From Aplectana chamaeleonis (lineage: Eukaryota > Nematoda > Chromadorea > Rhabditida > Cosmocercidae), in the NCBI GenBank assembly GCA_029168955.1, contig JAPDOI010000291.1, positions 124,001 through 188,000 of the forward strand: a stretch of DNA of 64,000 nt, in the 5' to 3' direction. The notes beneath the pieces are model-generated. The model was given only the letters and a program-made list of their open reading frames with translations. It was not told the DNA's origin and made no database searches. Position numbers and translations under genes: made by a program. This document shows, in pieces, positions 46,601 through 60,200 of this stretch. Every line of letters begins with the position of its first letter. Within the stretch, counting starts at the first letter, position 1.

Positions 46601-49600
46601 GTTGGGTCCCACACACTTTTCTCGGCGCTCGGCGCACTCCCAGTTGGGTCCCACACACTTTTCTCGGCGCTCAGCGCACTCCAGTTGGGTCCGACACACT
46701 TTTCTCGGCGCTCGGCGCACTCCCAGTTGGGTCCAACACACTTTTCCGGCGCTCGGCGCACTCCCAGTTGGGTCCAACACTTTTCTCGGCGCTCGGCACT
46801 CCCAGTTGGGTCCACACACTTTCTCGGCGCTCGGCGCACTCCCAGTTGGGTCCACACACTTTTCCCGGCGCTCGGCGCACTCCCATTTGGGTCCACACAC
46901 ACTTTTCTCGGCGCTCGGCGCACTCCCAGTTGGGTCCAACACACTTTTCTCGGCGCTCGGCGCACTCCCAGTTGGGTCCCGTACACTTTCGCCGGCGCTC
47001 GGCGCACTCCCAGTTGGGTCCACACACTTTTCTCGGCGCTCGGCGCACTCCCAGTTGGGTCCACACACTTTTCCCGGCGCTCGGCGCCCTCCCAGTTGGG
47101 TCCCACACACATTTCTCGGCGCTCGGCGCACTCCCAGTTGTGTCCCACACACTTTTCCCGGCGCTCGGCGCACTCCCAGTTAGGTCCCACACACTTTTCC
47201 CGGCGCTCGGCGCACTCCCAGTTAGGTCCCACACATTTTCTCGGCGCTCGGCGCACTCCCAGTTGGGTCCGACACACTTTTCCCGGCGCTCGGCGCACTC
47301 CCAGTTGGGTCCCACACATTTTTCTCGGCGCTCGGCGCACTCCCATTTGGGTCCCACACTTTCTCCGGCGCTTGGCGCACTCCCAGTCGGGTCCACACCC
47401 TTTTCCCGGCGCTCGGCGCACTCCCAGTTGGGTCCCGTACACTTTCGCCGGCGCTCGGCGCACTCCCAGTTGGGTCCAACACACTTTTCTCGGCGCTCGG
47501 CGCACTCCCAGTTGGGTCCCACACATTTCTCGGCGCTCGGCGCACTCCAGTTGGGTCCAACACACTTTTCTCGGCGCTCGGCGCACTCCCAGTTGGGTCC
47601 AACACACTTTTCCCGGCGCTCGGCGCACTCCCAGTTGGGTCCACACACTTTTCTCGGCGCTCGGCGCACTCCCAGTTGGGTCCCACACACTTTTCTCGGG
47701 GCTCGGCGCATTCCGGTTGGTCCCACACACTTTTCTCGGCGCTCGGCGCACTCCCAGTTGGGTCCCACACACTTTTCTTCGGCGCTCAGCGCACTCCCAG
47801 TTGGGTCCCACACACTTTTCTCGGCGCTCGGCGCACTCCCAGTTGGGTCCCGTACACTTTCGCCGGCGCTCAGCGCACTCCCAGTTGGGTCCCACACACA
47901 TTTCTCGGCGCACTCCGGTTGGGTCCCACACACTTTTCTCGGCGCTCGGCGCACTCCCAGTTGGGTCCCACACACTTTTCCCGACGCTCGGCGCACTCCC
48001 AGTTGGGTCACACACACTTTTCTCGGCGCTCGGCGCACTCCCAGTTGGGTCCACACACTTTTCTCGGCGCTCGGCGCACTCCTGTTGGTCCCACACTTTT
48101 CTCGGGGCTCGGCGCACTCCTAGTTGGGTCCAACACACATTTCTCGGCGCTCAGCGCACTCCCAGTTGGGTCAAACACACTTTTCTTGGCGCTCGGCGCA
48201 CTCCCAGTTGGGTCCCGCACACTGTTCTCGACGCTCAGCGCACTCCCAGTTGGGTCCCACACACTTTTCTCGGCGCTCGGCGCACTCCTAGGTGGGTCCG
48301 ACACATTTTCTCGTCCGTACACTTTCCCCGGCGCTCGGCGCACTCCACGTTGGGTCCGACACACTTTTCTCGGCGCTCGGCGCACTCCCGGTTGGGTCCA
48401 ACACACTTTTCCGGCGCTCGGCGCACTCCCAGTTGGGTCCAACACTTTTTCTCGGCGCTCGGCGCACTCCCAGTTGGGTCCGACACACTTTTCCCGGCGC
48501 TCGGCGCACTCCCAGTTGGGTCCCACACACTTTCTCGGCGCTCGGCGCACTCCCAGTTGGGTCCACACACTTTTCTCGGCGCTCGGCACTCCCAGTTGGG
48601 TCCAACACACTTTTCCCGGCGCTCGGCGCACTCCCAGTTGGGTCCCGTACACTTTCGCCGGCGCTCGGCGCACTCCCAGTTGGGTCATACACACTTTTCT
48701 CGGCGCTCGGCGCTCCCAGTTGGGTCCAACACACATTTCTCGGCGCTCGGCGCACTCCCAGTTGGGTCCAACACACTTTTCCGGCGCTCGGCGCACTCCC
48801 AGTTGGGTCCCACACACTTTTCTCGGCGCTCGGCGCACTCCCAGTTGGGTCCAACACACTTTTCTCGGCGCTCGGCGCACTCCATTTGGGTCCCACACAC
48901 TTTTCTCGGCGCTCGGCACTTTCCCAGTTGGGTCCACACACTTTTTCTCGGCGCTCGGCGCACTCCCAGTTGGGTCCCACACACTTTCCCGGCGCTCGGC
49001 GCACTCCCAGTTGGGTCCCATACACTTTCTCCGGCGCTCGGCGCACTCCCAGTTGGGTCCAACACACTTTTTCCGGCGCTCGGCGCACTCCCAGTTGGGT
49101 CCGACACACTTTTCTCGGCGCTCGGCGCACTCCCAGTTGGGTCCAACACACTTTTCTCGGCGCTCGGCGCACTCACTTTGGGTCCAATACACTTTTCTCG
49201 GCGCTCGGCGCACTCCCAGTTGGGTCCGACACACTTTCTCGGCGCTCGGCGCACTCCCAGTTGGGTCCACACACTTTTCTCGGCGCTCGGCGCACTCCCA
49301 TTTGGGTCCACACACTTTTCTCGGCGCTCGGCGCACTCCCAGTTGGGTCCCACACACTTTTCTCGGCGCTCGGCGCACTCCCAGTTGGGTCCAACACACT
49401 TTTCCCGGCGCTCGGCGCACTCCCATTTGGGTCCACACACTTTTCTCGGCGCTCGGCGCACTCCCAGTTGGGTCCCACACATTTCTCGGCGCTCGGCGCA
49501 CTCCCAGTTGGGTCCCACACTTTCTCGGCGCTCAGCGCTCCACGTTGGGTCCGACACACTTTTCTCGGCGCTCGGCGCACTCCCAGTTGGGTCCAACACA

Positions 49601-51290
49601 CTTTTCTCGGCGCTCGGCGCACTCCCAGTTGGGTCCAACACTTTTCTCGCCGCTCTGGGCACTCCCAGTTGGGTCCGACACACTTTTCCGGCGCTCGGCG
49701 CACTACCAGTTGGGTCCCACACACTTTTCTCGGCGCTCGGCGCACTCACATTTGGGTCCCACACACTTTTCTCGGGGCTCGGCGCACTCCCAGTTGGGTC
49801 AAACACACTTTTCCCGGCGCTCGGCGCACTCCCAGTTGGGTCCCGTACACTTTCGCCGGCGCTCGGCGCACTCCCAGTTGGGTCCCACACACTTTTCTTG
49901 GCGCTCGGCGCACTCCCGGTTGGGTCCAACACACTTTTCTCGGGGCTCGGCGCACTCCCAGTTGGGTCAAACACACTTTTCCCGGCGCTCGGCGCACTCC
50001 CAGTTGGGTCAATACACTTTTCTCGGCGCTCGGCGCACTCCCAGTTGGGTCCAACACACTTTTCCCGGCGCTCGGCGCACTCCCATTTAGGTCCACACAC
50101 TTTTCTCGGCGCTCGGCACTTTCCCAGTTGGGTCCAACACCCTTTTCTCGGCGCCCTCCCAGATGGGTCCCACACACTTTTACCGGCGCTCGGCGCACTC
50201 CCAGTTGTGTCCCGTACACTTTCGCCGGCGCTCGGCGCGCTCCTATTTGGGTCCAACACACTTTTTTGCGGCGCTTGACGCATTTCCAGTTGGGTCCAAC
50301 ACACATTTCTCGGCGCTCGGCACACTCCCAGTTGGGTCCAGCACACTTTTCCGGCGCTCGGCGCACTCCAGTTGGGTCCAATACACTTTTCTCGGCGCTC
50401 GGCGCACTCCCAGTTGGGTCCGACACACTTTTCGCCGCGCCAGGCGCACTCCCAGTTGGGTTCCACACACTTTTCTCGGCGCTCGGCGCACTCCCATTTG
50501 GGTCCCACACTTTTCTCGGCGCTCGGCGCACTCCCAGTTGGGTCCACACACTTTTTCCCGGCGCTCGGCGCACTCCAGTTGGGTCCAACACACATTTCTC
50601 GGCGCTCGACGCACTCCCAGTTGGGTCCAACACACTTTTCCGGCGCTCTGCGCACTCACACTTGGGTCCAATACACTTTTCTCGGCGCTCGGCGCACTCC
50701 CAGTTGGGTCCACACACTTTTCTCGGCGCTCGGCGCACTCCAGTTGGGTCCCACACACTTTTCTCGGCGCTCAGCGCTCTCCACGTTGGGTCGAACACAC
50801 TTTTCTTGGCGCACGGCGCAATCCCGGTTGGTTCCCACACACTTTTCTCGGTGCCAGGAGCACTCCAAGTTGGGTTCCACACACTTTTCTCGGCGCTCGG
50901 CGCACTCACATTTGGGTCCCGTACACTTTTCTCGGCGCTCGGCGCACTCCCAGTTGGGTCCAACACACATTTCTCGGCGCTCGGCGCACTCCCAGTTGGG
51001 TCCACACACTTTTTCTCGGCGCTCGGCGCACTCCCAGTTGGGTCCAACACACTTTTCCGGCGCTCGGCGCACTCCCTGGGTCCAACACACTTTTCTCGGC
51101 GCTCGGCGCACTCCCAGTTGGGTCCACACACTTTTCTCGGCGCTCTCGCGCACTCCCAGTTGGGTCCCACACTTTCCCCGGCGCTCAGCGCACTCCACGT
51201 TGGGTCGAACACACTTTTCTCGGCGCTCGGCGCACTCCCAGTTGGGTCCGACACACTTTTCTCCGCGCTCGCGCACTCGCAGTTGGGTTC
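34691..51290 (+). repeat. satellite subregion, homogenised core
   Basis: Most units are one type (CTCGGCGCTCGGCGCACTCC with AGTTGGGTCC). The CAGTGGAGTC marker, common on both sides, is absent from about 34.3 to 53.6 kb. Variation is mainly in run length: TCCCAC, TCCAAC or TCCAC at the unit junction, TTT versus TTTT, and CCC versus CC, giving units of 39-42 bp. Islands of variant units persist, for example 37000-37480 and 37800-38500. Confidence 0.8.
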
Positions 51291-54200
51291 CACACACTTT
51301 TCCCGGCGCTCGGCGCGCTCATATTTGGGTCCCACACACTTTCCCCGGCGCTTGGCGCACTCCTAGTTTGGTCCAACACACTTCTCCCTGCGCTCGGCGC
51401 ACTCCTATTTGGGTCCAACACACATTTCTCGGCGCTGGGCGCACTCTCAGTTGGGTCCCACACACTTTTCCCGGCGCTCGGCGCGCTCCCAGCGGAGTCC
51501 CACACACATTTCTCGACGCTCGGCGCACTCCCAGTTGGTTCCACACACTTTTCCCGGCTCTCGGCGCACTCCCTGTTGGTACCGTACACTTTTTCTCGGC
51601 GCTCAGTGCACTCCCAGTTGGGTCCAACACACTTTTCTCGGCGCTCGGTGCACTCCCAGTTGGGTCTTACACACTTTTTTCGGGGCTCGGTGCACTCACA
51701 TTTGGGTCGAACACACTTTTCCCGGCGCTCGGCGCACTCCCATTTGGGTCCCACACACTTTTCACGGCGCTCGGCGCACCCCCAGTTGGGTCCAACACAC
51801 TTTTCCCGGCGCTCAGCGCACTCCCATTTGGGTCCCACACACTTTCTCGGCGCTCAGCGCACTCCACGTTGGGTCCGACACACTTTTCTCGACGCTCGGC
51901 GCACTCCCAGTTGGGTCCAACACACTTTTCCGGCGCTCGGCGCACTCCCAGTTGGGTCCAACACTTTTTCTCGGCGCTCTGGGCACTCCCAGTTGGGTCC
52001 GACACACTTTTCCGGCGCTCGGCGCACTCCCAGTTGGGTCCCACACTTTCCCCGGCGCTCGACGCACTCCCATTTGGGTCCACACACTTTTCTCGGCGCT
52101 CGGCACTTTCCCAGTTGGGTCCAACACACTTTTCTCGGCGCTGTGCGCACTCACGTTTGGGTCCAGCACACTTTCTCGGCGCTTGGCGCATTTCCATTTG
52201 GGTCACACACACTTTCCCCGGCGCTCGGCGCACTCCCAGTTGGGTCCACACACTTTTCTCGGCGCTCGGCGCACTCCCATTTGGGTCCCACACACTTTCT
52301 CGGCGCTCGGCGCACTCTAGTTGGGTCCAACACGCTTTTCTCGGTGCTCAGCGCACTCCCATTTGGGTCCCGTACACTTTCTCCGGCGCTCGGCGCTTTC
52401 CACGTTGGGTCCGACACACTTTTCACGGCGCTCGGCGCGCTCCCAGTTGGGTCCAACACACTTTCTCGGCGCTCAGCGCTCTCCACGTTGGGTCCGACAC
52501 ACTTTTCTCGGCGCTCCGCACACTCCTGTTGGGTCCACACACTTTTCTCCGCGCCAGGAGCACCCGCAGTTGGGTTCCACACACTTTTCCCGGCGCTCGG
52601 CGCACTCCATTTGGGTCCCGTACACTTTCGCCGGCGCTCGGCGCACTCCCAGTTGGGTCCCACACACTTTTCCCGGCGCTCGGCGCACTCACATTTGGGT
52701 CCGACACACATTTCTCGGCGCTCGGCGCACTCCCAGTTGGGTCCCACACACACTTTTCCCCGGCGCTCGGCGCACTCCCAGTTGGGTCCACACACTTTTC
52801 TCGGCGCTCGGCGCACTCACTTTGGGTCCAACACACATTTCTCGGCGCTCGGCGCACTCCAGTTGGGTCCCGTACACTTTCTCGGCGCTCAGTGCACTCC
52901 CAGTTGAGTCCAACACACTTTTCCCGGCGCTCGGCGCACTCCCAGTTGGGTCCAACACACTTTTTCTCGGCGCACTCCCAGTTGGGTCCAACACACTTTT
53001 CCCGGCGTTTGGCGCACTCCCATTTGGGTCCCACCCACAATTCTCGGCGCTCGGCACTTTTCCAGTTGGGTCCAACACACTTTTCCGGGGCTCGGCGCAC
53101 TCCCAGTTGGGTCCCACACACTTTTCCCGGCTCTCAGCGCACTCCCACTTGGGTCCCATACACTTTCTCCGGCGCTCGGCGCACTCCCAGTTGGGTCCGA
53201 CACACTTTTCTCGGCGCTCCGCACACTCCCAGTTGGGTCCAACACACTTTCTCGGCGCTCGGCGCACTCCCAGTTGGGTCCACACTTTCTCGGCGCTCGG
53301 CGCACTCCCAGTTGGGTCCCACACACTTTTCGGCGCTCGGCACTCCCAGTTGGGTCCACACACTTTCCCCGGCGCTCGGCGCTCTCCACGTTGGGTCGAA
53401 CACACTTTTCTCGGCGCTCGGCGCACTCCCGGTTGGTTCCACACACTTTTCTCCGCGCTCGGCGCACTCCCAGTTGGGTCCCACACACTTTTACCGGCGC
53501 TCGGCGCACTCACATTTGGGTCCAACACATTTATCGGCGCTCGGCGCACTCCCAGTTGGGTCCCACACACTTTTCCCGGCGCTCGGCGCACTCACAGTGG
53601 AGTCCACACACTTTTCTCGACGCTCGGCGCACTCACTTTTGGGTCCAACACACTTTTATCGGCGCTCGGCGCACTCCCAGTTGGTACCGTACACTTTATA
53701 CGGCGCTCAGTGCACTCCAAGTTGGGTCCAGCACACTTTTCTCGGCGCTCGGCGCACTCCCAGTTGGGTCCCGTACACTTTTCTCGGCGCTCGGCGCACT
53801 CCCAGTTGGGTCAACACACTTTTCCGGCGCTCGGCGCACTCCCATTTGGGTCCCACACGCTTTTCACGGCGCTCGGCACTTTCCCAGTTGGGTCCAACAC
53901 ACTTTTCCCGGCGCTGTGCGCACTCCCACTTGGGTCCAACACACTTTTCCCGGCGCTCGGCGCACTCCCATTTGGGTCCCACACACTTTTCACGGCGCTC
54001 GGCACTTTCCCAGTTGGGTCCAACACACTTTTCCCGGCGCTCAGCGCACTCTAGTTGGGTCCAGCCCACACTTTCTCGGCGCTCGGCGCACTCCCAGTTG
54101 GGTCCACACACTTTCCCGGCGCTCGGCGCACTCCCAGTTGGGTCCCACACACTTTTCTCGGCGCTCGGCGCACTCCCAGTTGGGTCCAACACACTTTTTC

Positions 54201-57200
54201 CGGCGCTCGGCGCACTCCCAGTTGGGTCCCACACACTTTCTCGGCGCTCGGCACTCTCCATTTGGGTCCACACACTTTTTCCGGCGCTCGGCGCACTCCC
54301 AGTTGGGTCCGACACACTTTTCCCGGCGCTCCGCACACTCCTAGTTGGGTCCAACACACTTTTCACGGCGCTCGGCACTTTCCCAGTTGGGTCCGACACA
54401 CTTTTCCCGGCGCTATGCGCACTCCCATTTGGGTCCCATACACTTTCTCCGGCGCTCGGCGCACTCCCAGTTGGGTCCGACACACTTTTCCCGGCGCTCC
54501 GCACACTCCCAGTTGGGTCCAACACACTTTTCCCGGCGCTGTGCGAACTCCCACTTGGTTCCAACACACTTTTCTCGGTGCTCAGCGCACTCCTAGTTGG
54601 GTCCGACACACTTTTCCCGGCGCTCCGCACACTCCCAGTTGGGTCCAACACACTTTTCCCGGCGCTGTGCGAACTCCCACTTGGTTCCAACACACTTTTC
54701 TCGGCGCTCGGCGCACTCCCAGTTGGGTCCCACACACTTTTCTCGGCGCTCGGCGCACTCACATTTGGGTCCAACACACTTTCTCGGCGCTCGGCGCACT
54801 CCCAGTTGGGTCCCACACTTTTCTCGGCGCTCGGCGCACTCCCAGTTGGGTCCAACACACTTTTCTCGGCGCTCGGCGCACTCCATTTGGGTCCACACAC
54901 TTTTCTCGGCGCTCGGCGCACTCCCAGTTGGGTCCCACACACTTTTCTCGGCGCTCGGCGCACTCCCAGTTGGGTCCAACACACTTTTCTCGGCGCTCGG
55001 CGCACTCCCAGTTGGGTCCCACACACTTTTCTCGGCGCTCGGCGCACTCCCATTTGGGTCCAACACACTTTTCTCGGCTCTCGGCGCACTCCCAGTTGGG
55101 TCCAGTACACCTTTCCCGGTGCTCGGCGCACTCCCATTTGGGTCCAACACTTTTCTCGGCTCTCGGCGCACTCCCAGTTGGGTCGAGTACACTTTTACCG
55201 GCGCTCGGCGCACTCCCAGTTGGGTCCACACACTTTTCTCGGCGCTCGGCGCACTCCCAGTTGGGTCCAACACACTTTCTCGGCGCTCGGCGCACTCCCA
55301 GTTTGGTCCCACACACTTTTCTCGGCGCTCGGCGCACTCACATTTGGCTCCCGTACACTTTCGCCGCCGCTCGGCGCACTCCCAGTTTGGTCCCACACAC
55401 CTTTCCCGGCGCTCGGCGCACTCCCAGTTTGGTCCCACACACTTTTCCCGGCGCTCGGCGCTCTCACGTTCGGGTCCAACACACATTTATCGGCGCTCGG
55501 CGCATTTCCAGTTGGGTCCAACACACTTTTCCGGCGCTCTGCGCACTCACACTTGGGTCCAATACACTTTTCTCGCCGCTCGGGGCACTCCTAGTTGGGT
55601 CCAACACACTTTTCCCGGCGCTCGACGCACTCCCATTTAGGCCCCACACACTTTTCACGGCGCTCGGCACTTTCCCAGTTTGGTCCGACACACTTTTCCC
55701 GGCGCTGTGCGCACTCCCAGTTGGGTCCCACACACTTTTCCCGGCTCTCGGCGCACTCCCACTTGGGTCCCATACACTTTCTCCGGCGCTCGGCGCACTC
55801 CTATTTGGGTCCAACACACTTTTCTCGGCGCTCGGCGCACTCCCAGTTGGGTCCGACACACTTTTCTCGGCGCTCGGCGCACTCCCAGTTGGGTCCAGCA
55901 CACTTTTACGGCGCTCGGCGCACTCACGCTTGGGTCCAATACACTTTTCTCGCCGCTCGGCGCACTCCCACTTGGGTCCGACACACTTTTCTCGGCGCTC
56001 GGCGCACTCCCAGTTGGGTCCCACACACTTTTCGGCGCTCGGCGCACTCCCATTTGGGTCCCACACACTTTTCTCGGCGCTCGGCGCACTCCCAGTTGGG
56101 TCCCACACACTTTTCCCGGCGCTCGGCGCACTCACAGTTGGGTCCCGTACACTTTCTCGGCGCTCGGCGCACTCCTATTTGGGTCCAACACACTTTTCCG
56201 GCGCTCGGCGCACTCCCAGTTGGGTCCCACACACTTTCCTCGGCGCTATGCGCACTCCCATTGGGTCCCACACTTTTCTCGGCGCTCGGCGCACTCCCAG
56301 TTGGGTCCACACACTTTCCCGGCGCTCAGCGCTCTCCACGTTGGGTCCGACACACTTTTCTCGGCGCTCGGCGCTCCCAGTTGGGTCCAACACACTTTTC
56401 TCCGCGCTGTGCGCACTCCCAGTTGGGTCCAACACACTTTTCTCGGCGCTCAGCGCACTCTAGTTGGGTCCAACACACTTTTCCCGGCGCTGTGCGCACT
56501 CCCAGTTGGGTCCCACACACTTTTCACGGCGCTCGGCACTTTCCCAGTTTGGTCCGACACACTTTTCCCGGCGCTGTGCGCACTCCCAGTTGGGTCCCAC
56601 ACACTTTTCCCGGCGCTCGGCGCACTCCCACTTGGGTCCCATACACTTTCTCCGGCGCTCAGCGCACTCCTATTTGGGTCCAACTCACTTTTTCCGGCGC
56701 TCGGCGCACTCCCAGTTGGGTCCGACACACTTTTCTCGGCGCTCCGCACACTCCCAGTTGGGTCCAGCACACCTTTACGGCGCTTTGCGCACTCACGCTT
56801 GGGTCCAATACACTTTTCTCGCCGCTCGGGACACTCCCAGTTGGGTCCGACACACTTTTCTCCGCGCCAGGAGCACCCCCAGTTGGGTTCCACACACTTT
56901 TCCCGGCGCTCGGCGCACTCACATTTGGGTCCCGTACACTTTCGCCGGCGCTCGGCGCACTCCCAGTTTGGTCCCCCACACTTTTCCCGGCGCTCGGCGC
57001 ACTCACATTTGGGTCCCGTACACTTTTCCCGGCGCTCGGCGCACTCACGTTCGGGTCCAACACACATTTATCGGCGCTCGGCGCATTTCCAGTTGGGTCC
57101 AACACACTTTTCTCGGCGCTCGGCGCACTCCCTTTGGGTCCCACACGCTTTTCTCGGCGCTCGGCGCACTCCCAGTTGGGTCCAACACACTTTTCCCGGC

Positions 57201-60200
57201 GCTCGGCGCACTCCCATTGGGTCCCGTACACTTTCTCCGGCGCTCGGCGCACTCCTAGTTGGGTCCAACACACTTTTCTTGGCGCTCGGCGCACTCCCAG
57301 TTGGGTCCGACACACTTTTCTCGGCGCTCCGCGCACTCCCAGTTGGGTCCAACACACTTTTTCCGGCGCTCGGCGCACTCCCATTGGGTCCAATACACTT
57401 TTCTCGCCGCTCGGGGCACTCCCAGTTGGGTCCGACACATTTTTCCCGTCCCGTACACTTTCCCCGGCGCTCAGCGCTCTCCACGTTGGGTCGAACACAC
57501 TTTTCTCGGCGCTCGGCGCACTCCCGGTTGGTTCCGACACACTTTTCTCCGCGCCAGGAGCACCCGCAGTTGGGTTCCACACACTTTTCCCGGCGCTCGG
57601 CGCGCTCACATTTGGGTCCCGTACACTTTCGCCGGCGCTCGGCGCACTCCTAGTTGGGTCCAACACACATATCTCGCCGCTCGGCGCACTCCCAGTTGGG
57701 TCCAACACACATTTATCGGCGCTCGGCGCACTCCCAGTTGGGTCCCACACACTTTTCCCGGCGCTCGGCGAACCCACAGTGGAGTCCCACACGCTTTTCT
57801 CGACGCTCGGCGCACTCACTTTTGGGTCCAACACACATTTATCGGCGCTCGGCGCACTCCCTGTTGGTACCGTACACTTTATACGGCGCTCAGTGCACTC
57901 CAAGTTGGGTCCAACACACTTTTCTCGGCGCCAGAAGCACCCCCAGTTGGGTCCAACACACTTTTCTCGGCGCTCGGCGCGCTCCCAGTTGGGTCCAACA
58001 CACTTTTCCCGGCGCTTGGGGCACTCCCATTTGGGTCCCACACACTTTTCACGGCGCTCGGCGCACTCCCAGTTGGGTCCGACACATTTTTCTCGTCCCG
58101 TACACTTTCCCCGGCGCTCAGCGCTCTCCACGTTGGGTCCGACACACTTTTCTCGACGCTCCGCACACTCCCAGTTGGGTCCAACACACTTTTCCCGGCG
58201 CTGTGCGCACTCACGTTTGGGTCCAGCACACATTTCTCGGCGCTCGGCGCCTTTCCAGTTAGGACCCACACACTTTCCCCGGCGCTCGGCGCACTCCCAG
58301 TTGGGTCCCACACACTTTTCCCGGCGCTCGGCGCACTCCCATTTGGGTCCCACACACTTTTCACGGCGCTCGGCACTTTCCCAGTTGGGTCCAACACACT
58401 TTTCCCGGCGCTCGGCGCACTCACATTTGGGTCCAGCACACATTTATCGGCGCGCGGCGCACTCCCACTTGGGGCCCCCACACTTTTCCCCGGCGCTCGG
58501 CGCACTCCCAGTTGGGTCCCACACACTTTTTCGGCGCTCGGCGCACTCCCATTTGGGTCCCGTACACTTTTCTCGGCGCTCGGCGCACTCCCAGTTGGGT
58601 CCCACACACTTTCTCGGCGCTCGGCGCACTCCCAGTTGGGTCCCACACACTTTCTCGGCGCTCGGCGCACTCTCAGTTGGGTCCCACACACTTTCCCCGG
58701 CGCTCGGCGCACTCCCAGTTGGGTCCCACACACTGTCTCGGCGCTCGGCGCACTCCCAGTTGGGTCCAACACACTTTTCCTGACGCTCGGCGCACTCCCA
58801 GTTGGGTCCAACACACTTTTCTCGGCGCTCGGCGCACTCCCAGTTGGGTCCACACACTTTTCTCGGCGCTCGGCGCACTCCCAGTTGGGTCCCACACACT
58901 TTTCCCGGCGCTCGGCGCACTCCCAGTTGGGTCCGACACACACTTTCCCGGCGCTCAGCGCACTCCACGTTGGGTCCACACACTTTTCTCGGCGCTCGGC
59001 GCACTCCCAGTTGGGTCCAACACACTTTTCCCGGCGCTCGGCGCACTCACGTTTGGGTCCAACACACTTTTCTCGGCGCTCGGCGCACTTTCCAGTTGGG
59101 TCCCACACACACTTTCCCGGCGCTCGGCGCACTCCCAGTTGGGTCCCACACACTTTTTCCGGCGCTTGACGCATTTCCAGATGGGTCAAACGCACTTTTC
59201 TCGGCGCTCGACGCACTCACTTTTAGGTCTGACACACTTTTCTCGGCGCTCGGCACACTCCCAGTTGGGTCCGACACAATTTTCCGGCGCTCGGCACACT
59301 CACATTTGGGTCCCACACACTTTTCTCGGCGCTCGGCGCGCTCCCAGCGGGGTCCCACACACTTTTCCCGGCGCTTGGCGCACTTCCAGTTGGGTCCAAC
59401 ACACTTTTCCCGGCGCTCGGCGCACTCCCATTTAGGTCCCACACACTTTTCACGGCGCTCGGCACTTTCCCAGTTGGGTCCAACACACTTTCTCCGGCGC
59501 TGTGCGCACTCCCAGTTGGGTCCAACACACTCTTCTGGGCGCTCGGCGCACTCCCATTTGGGTCCAACACACTTTTCTGGGCGCTCGGCGCACTCCCATT
59601 TGGGTACAACACACTTTTCCCGGCGCTCGGCGCACTCACATTTGGGTCCCGTGCACTTTCCCCGGCGCTCAGCGCACTCCCAGTTGGGTTCCATACACTT
59701 TTCCCTGCGCTCGGCGCACTCACATTTGGGTCCAACACACATTTCTCGGCGCTCGGCGCACTCGCAGTTGGGTCCTACGCACTTTTCCCGGCGCTGGGCG
59801 CACTCACATTTGGGTCCCGCACACTTTTCTCGGTGCTCGGCGCACTCCTAGTTGGGTACAACACACATTTCTCGGCGCTCGGCGCACTCCCAGTTGGGAC
59901 CCGTACACTTTCACCGGAGCTCAGCGCACTCCAAGTTGGGTCCAACACACTTTACCCGGCGCTCGGCGCACTCACATTTATGTCCTACGCACTTTTTTCG
60001 GCGCTCGGCGCACTCCCACTTGGGTCCAACACACCTTTCTCGGCGCTCGGCGCACTCACATTTGGTTCCTACGCACTTTTCTCGGCGCTCTGTGCACTCC
60101 CAGTTGGGTCCAACACATTTTTCCGCGTCCCGTACACTTTCCAACACACTTTCTCGGCGCTCAGCGCTCTCCACGTTGGGTCCGACACACTTTTCTCGGC

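Noticed and set aside
38441..48123. Giant plus-strand open frames of more than 2,500 codons (also 10567-12864, 33023-38637, 46355-51366 and many others on both strands)
   Set aside because: They are products of a stop-free 42-bp tandem unit. Translation switches among three repeating peptides at each indel, all six frames are equally open, and there is no promoter, splice or composition evidence for a gene.
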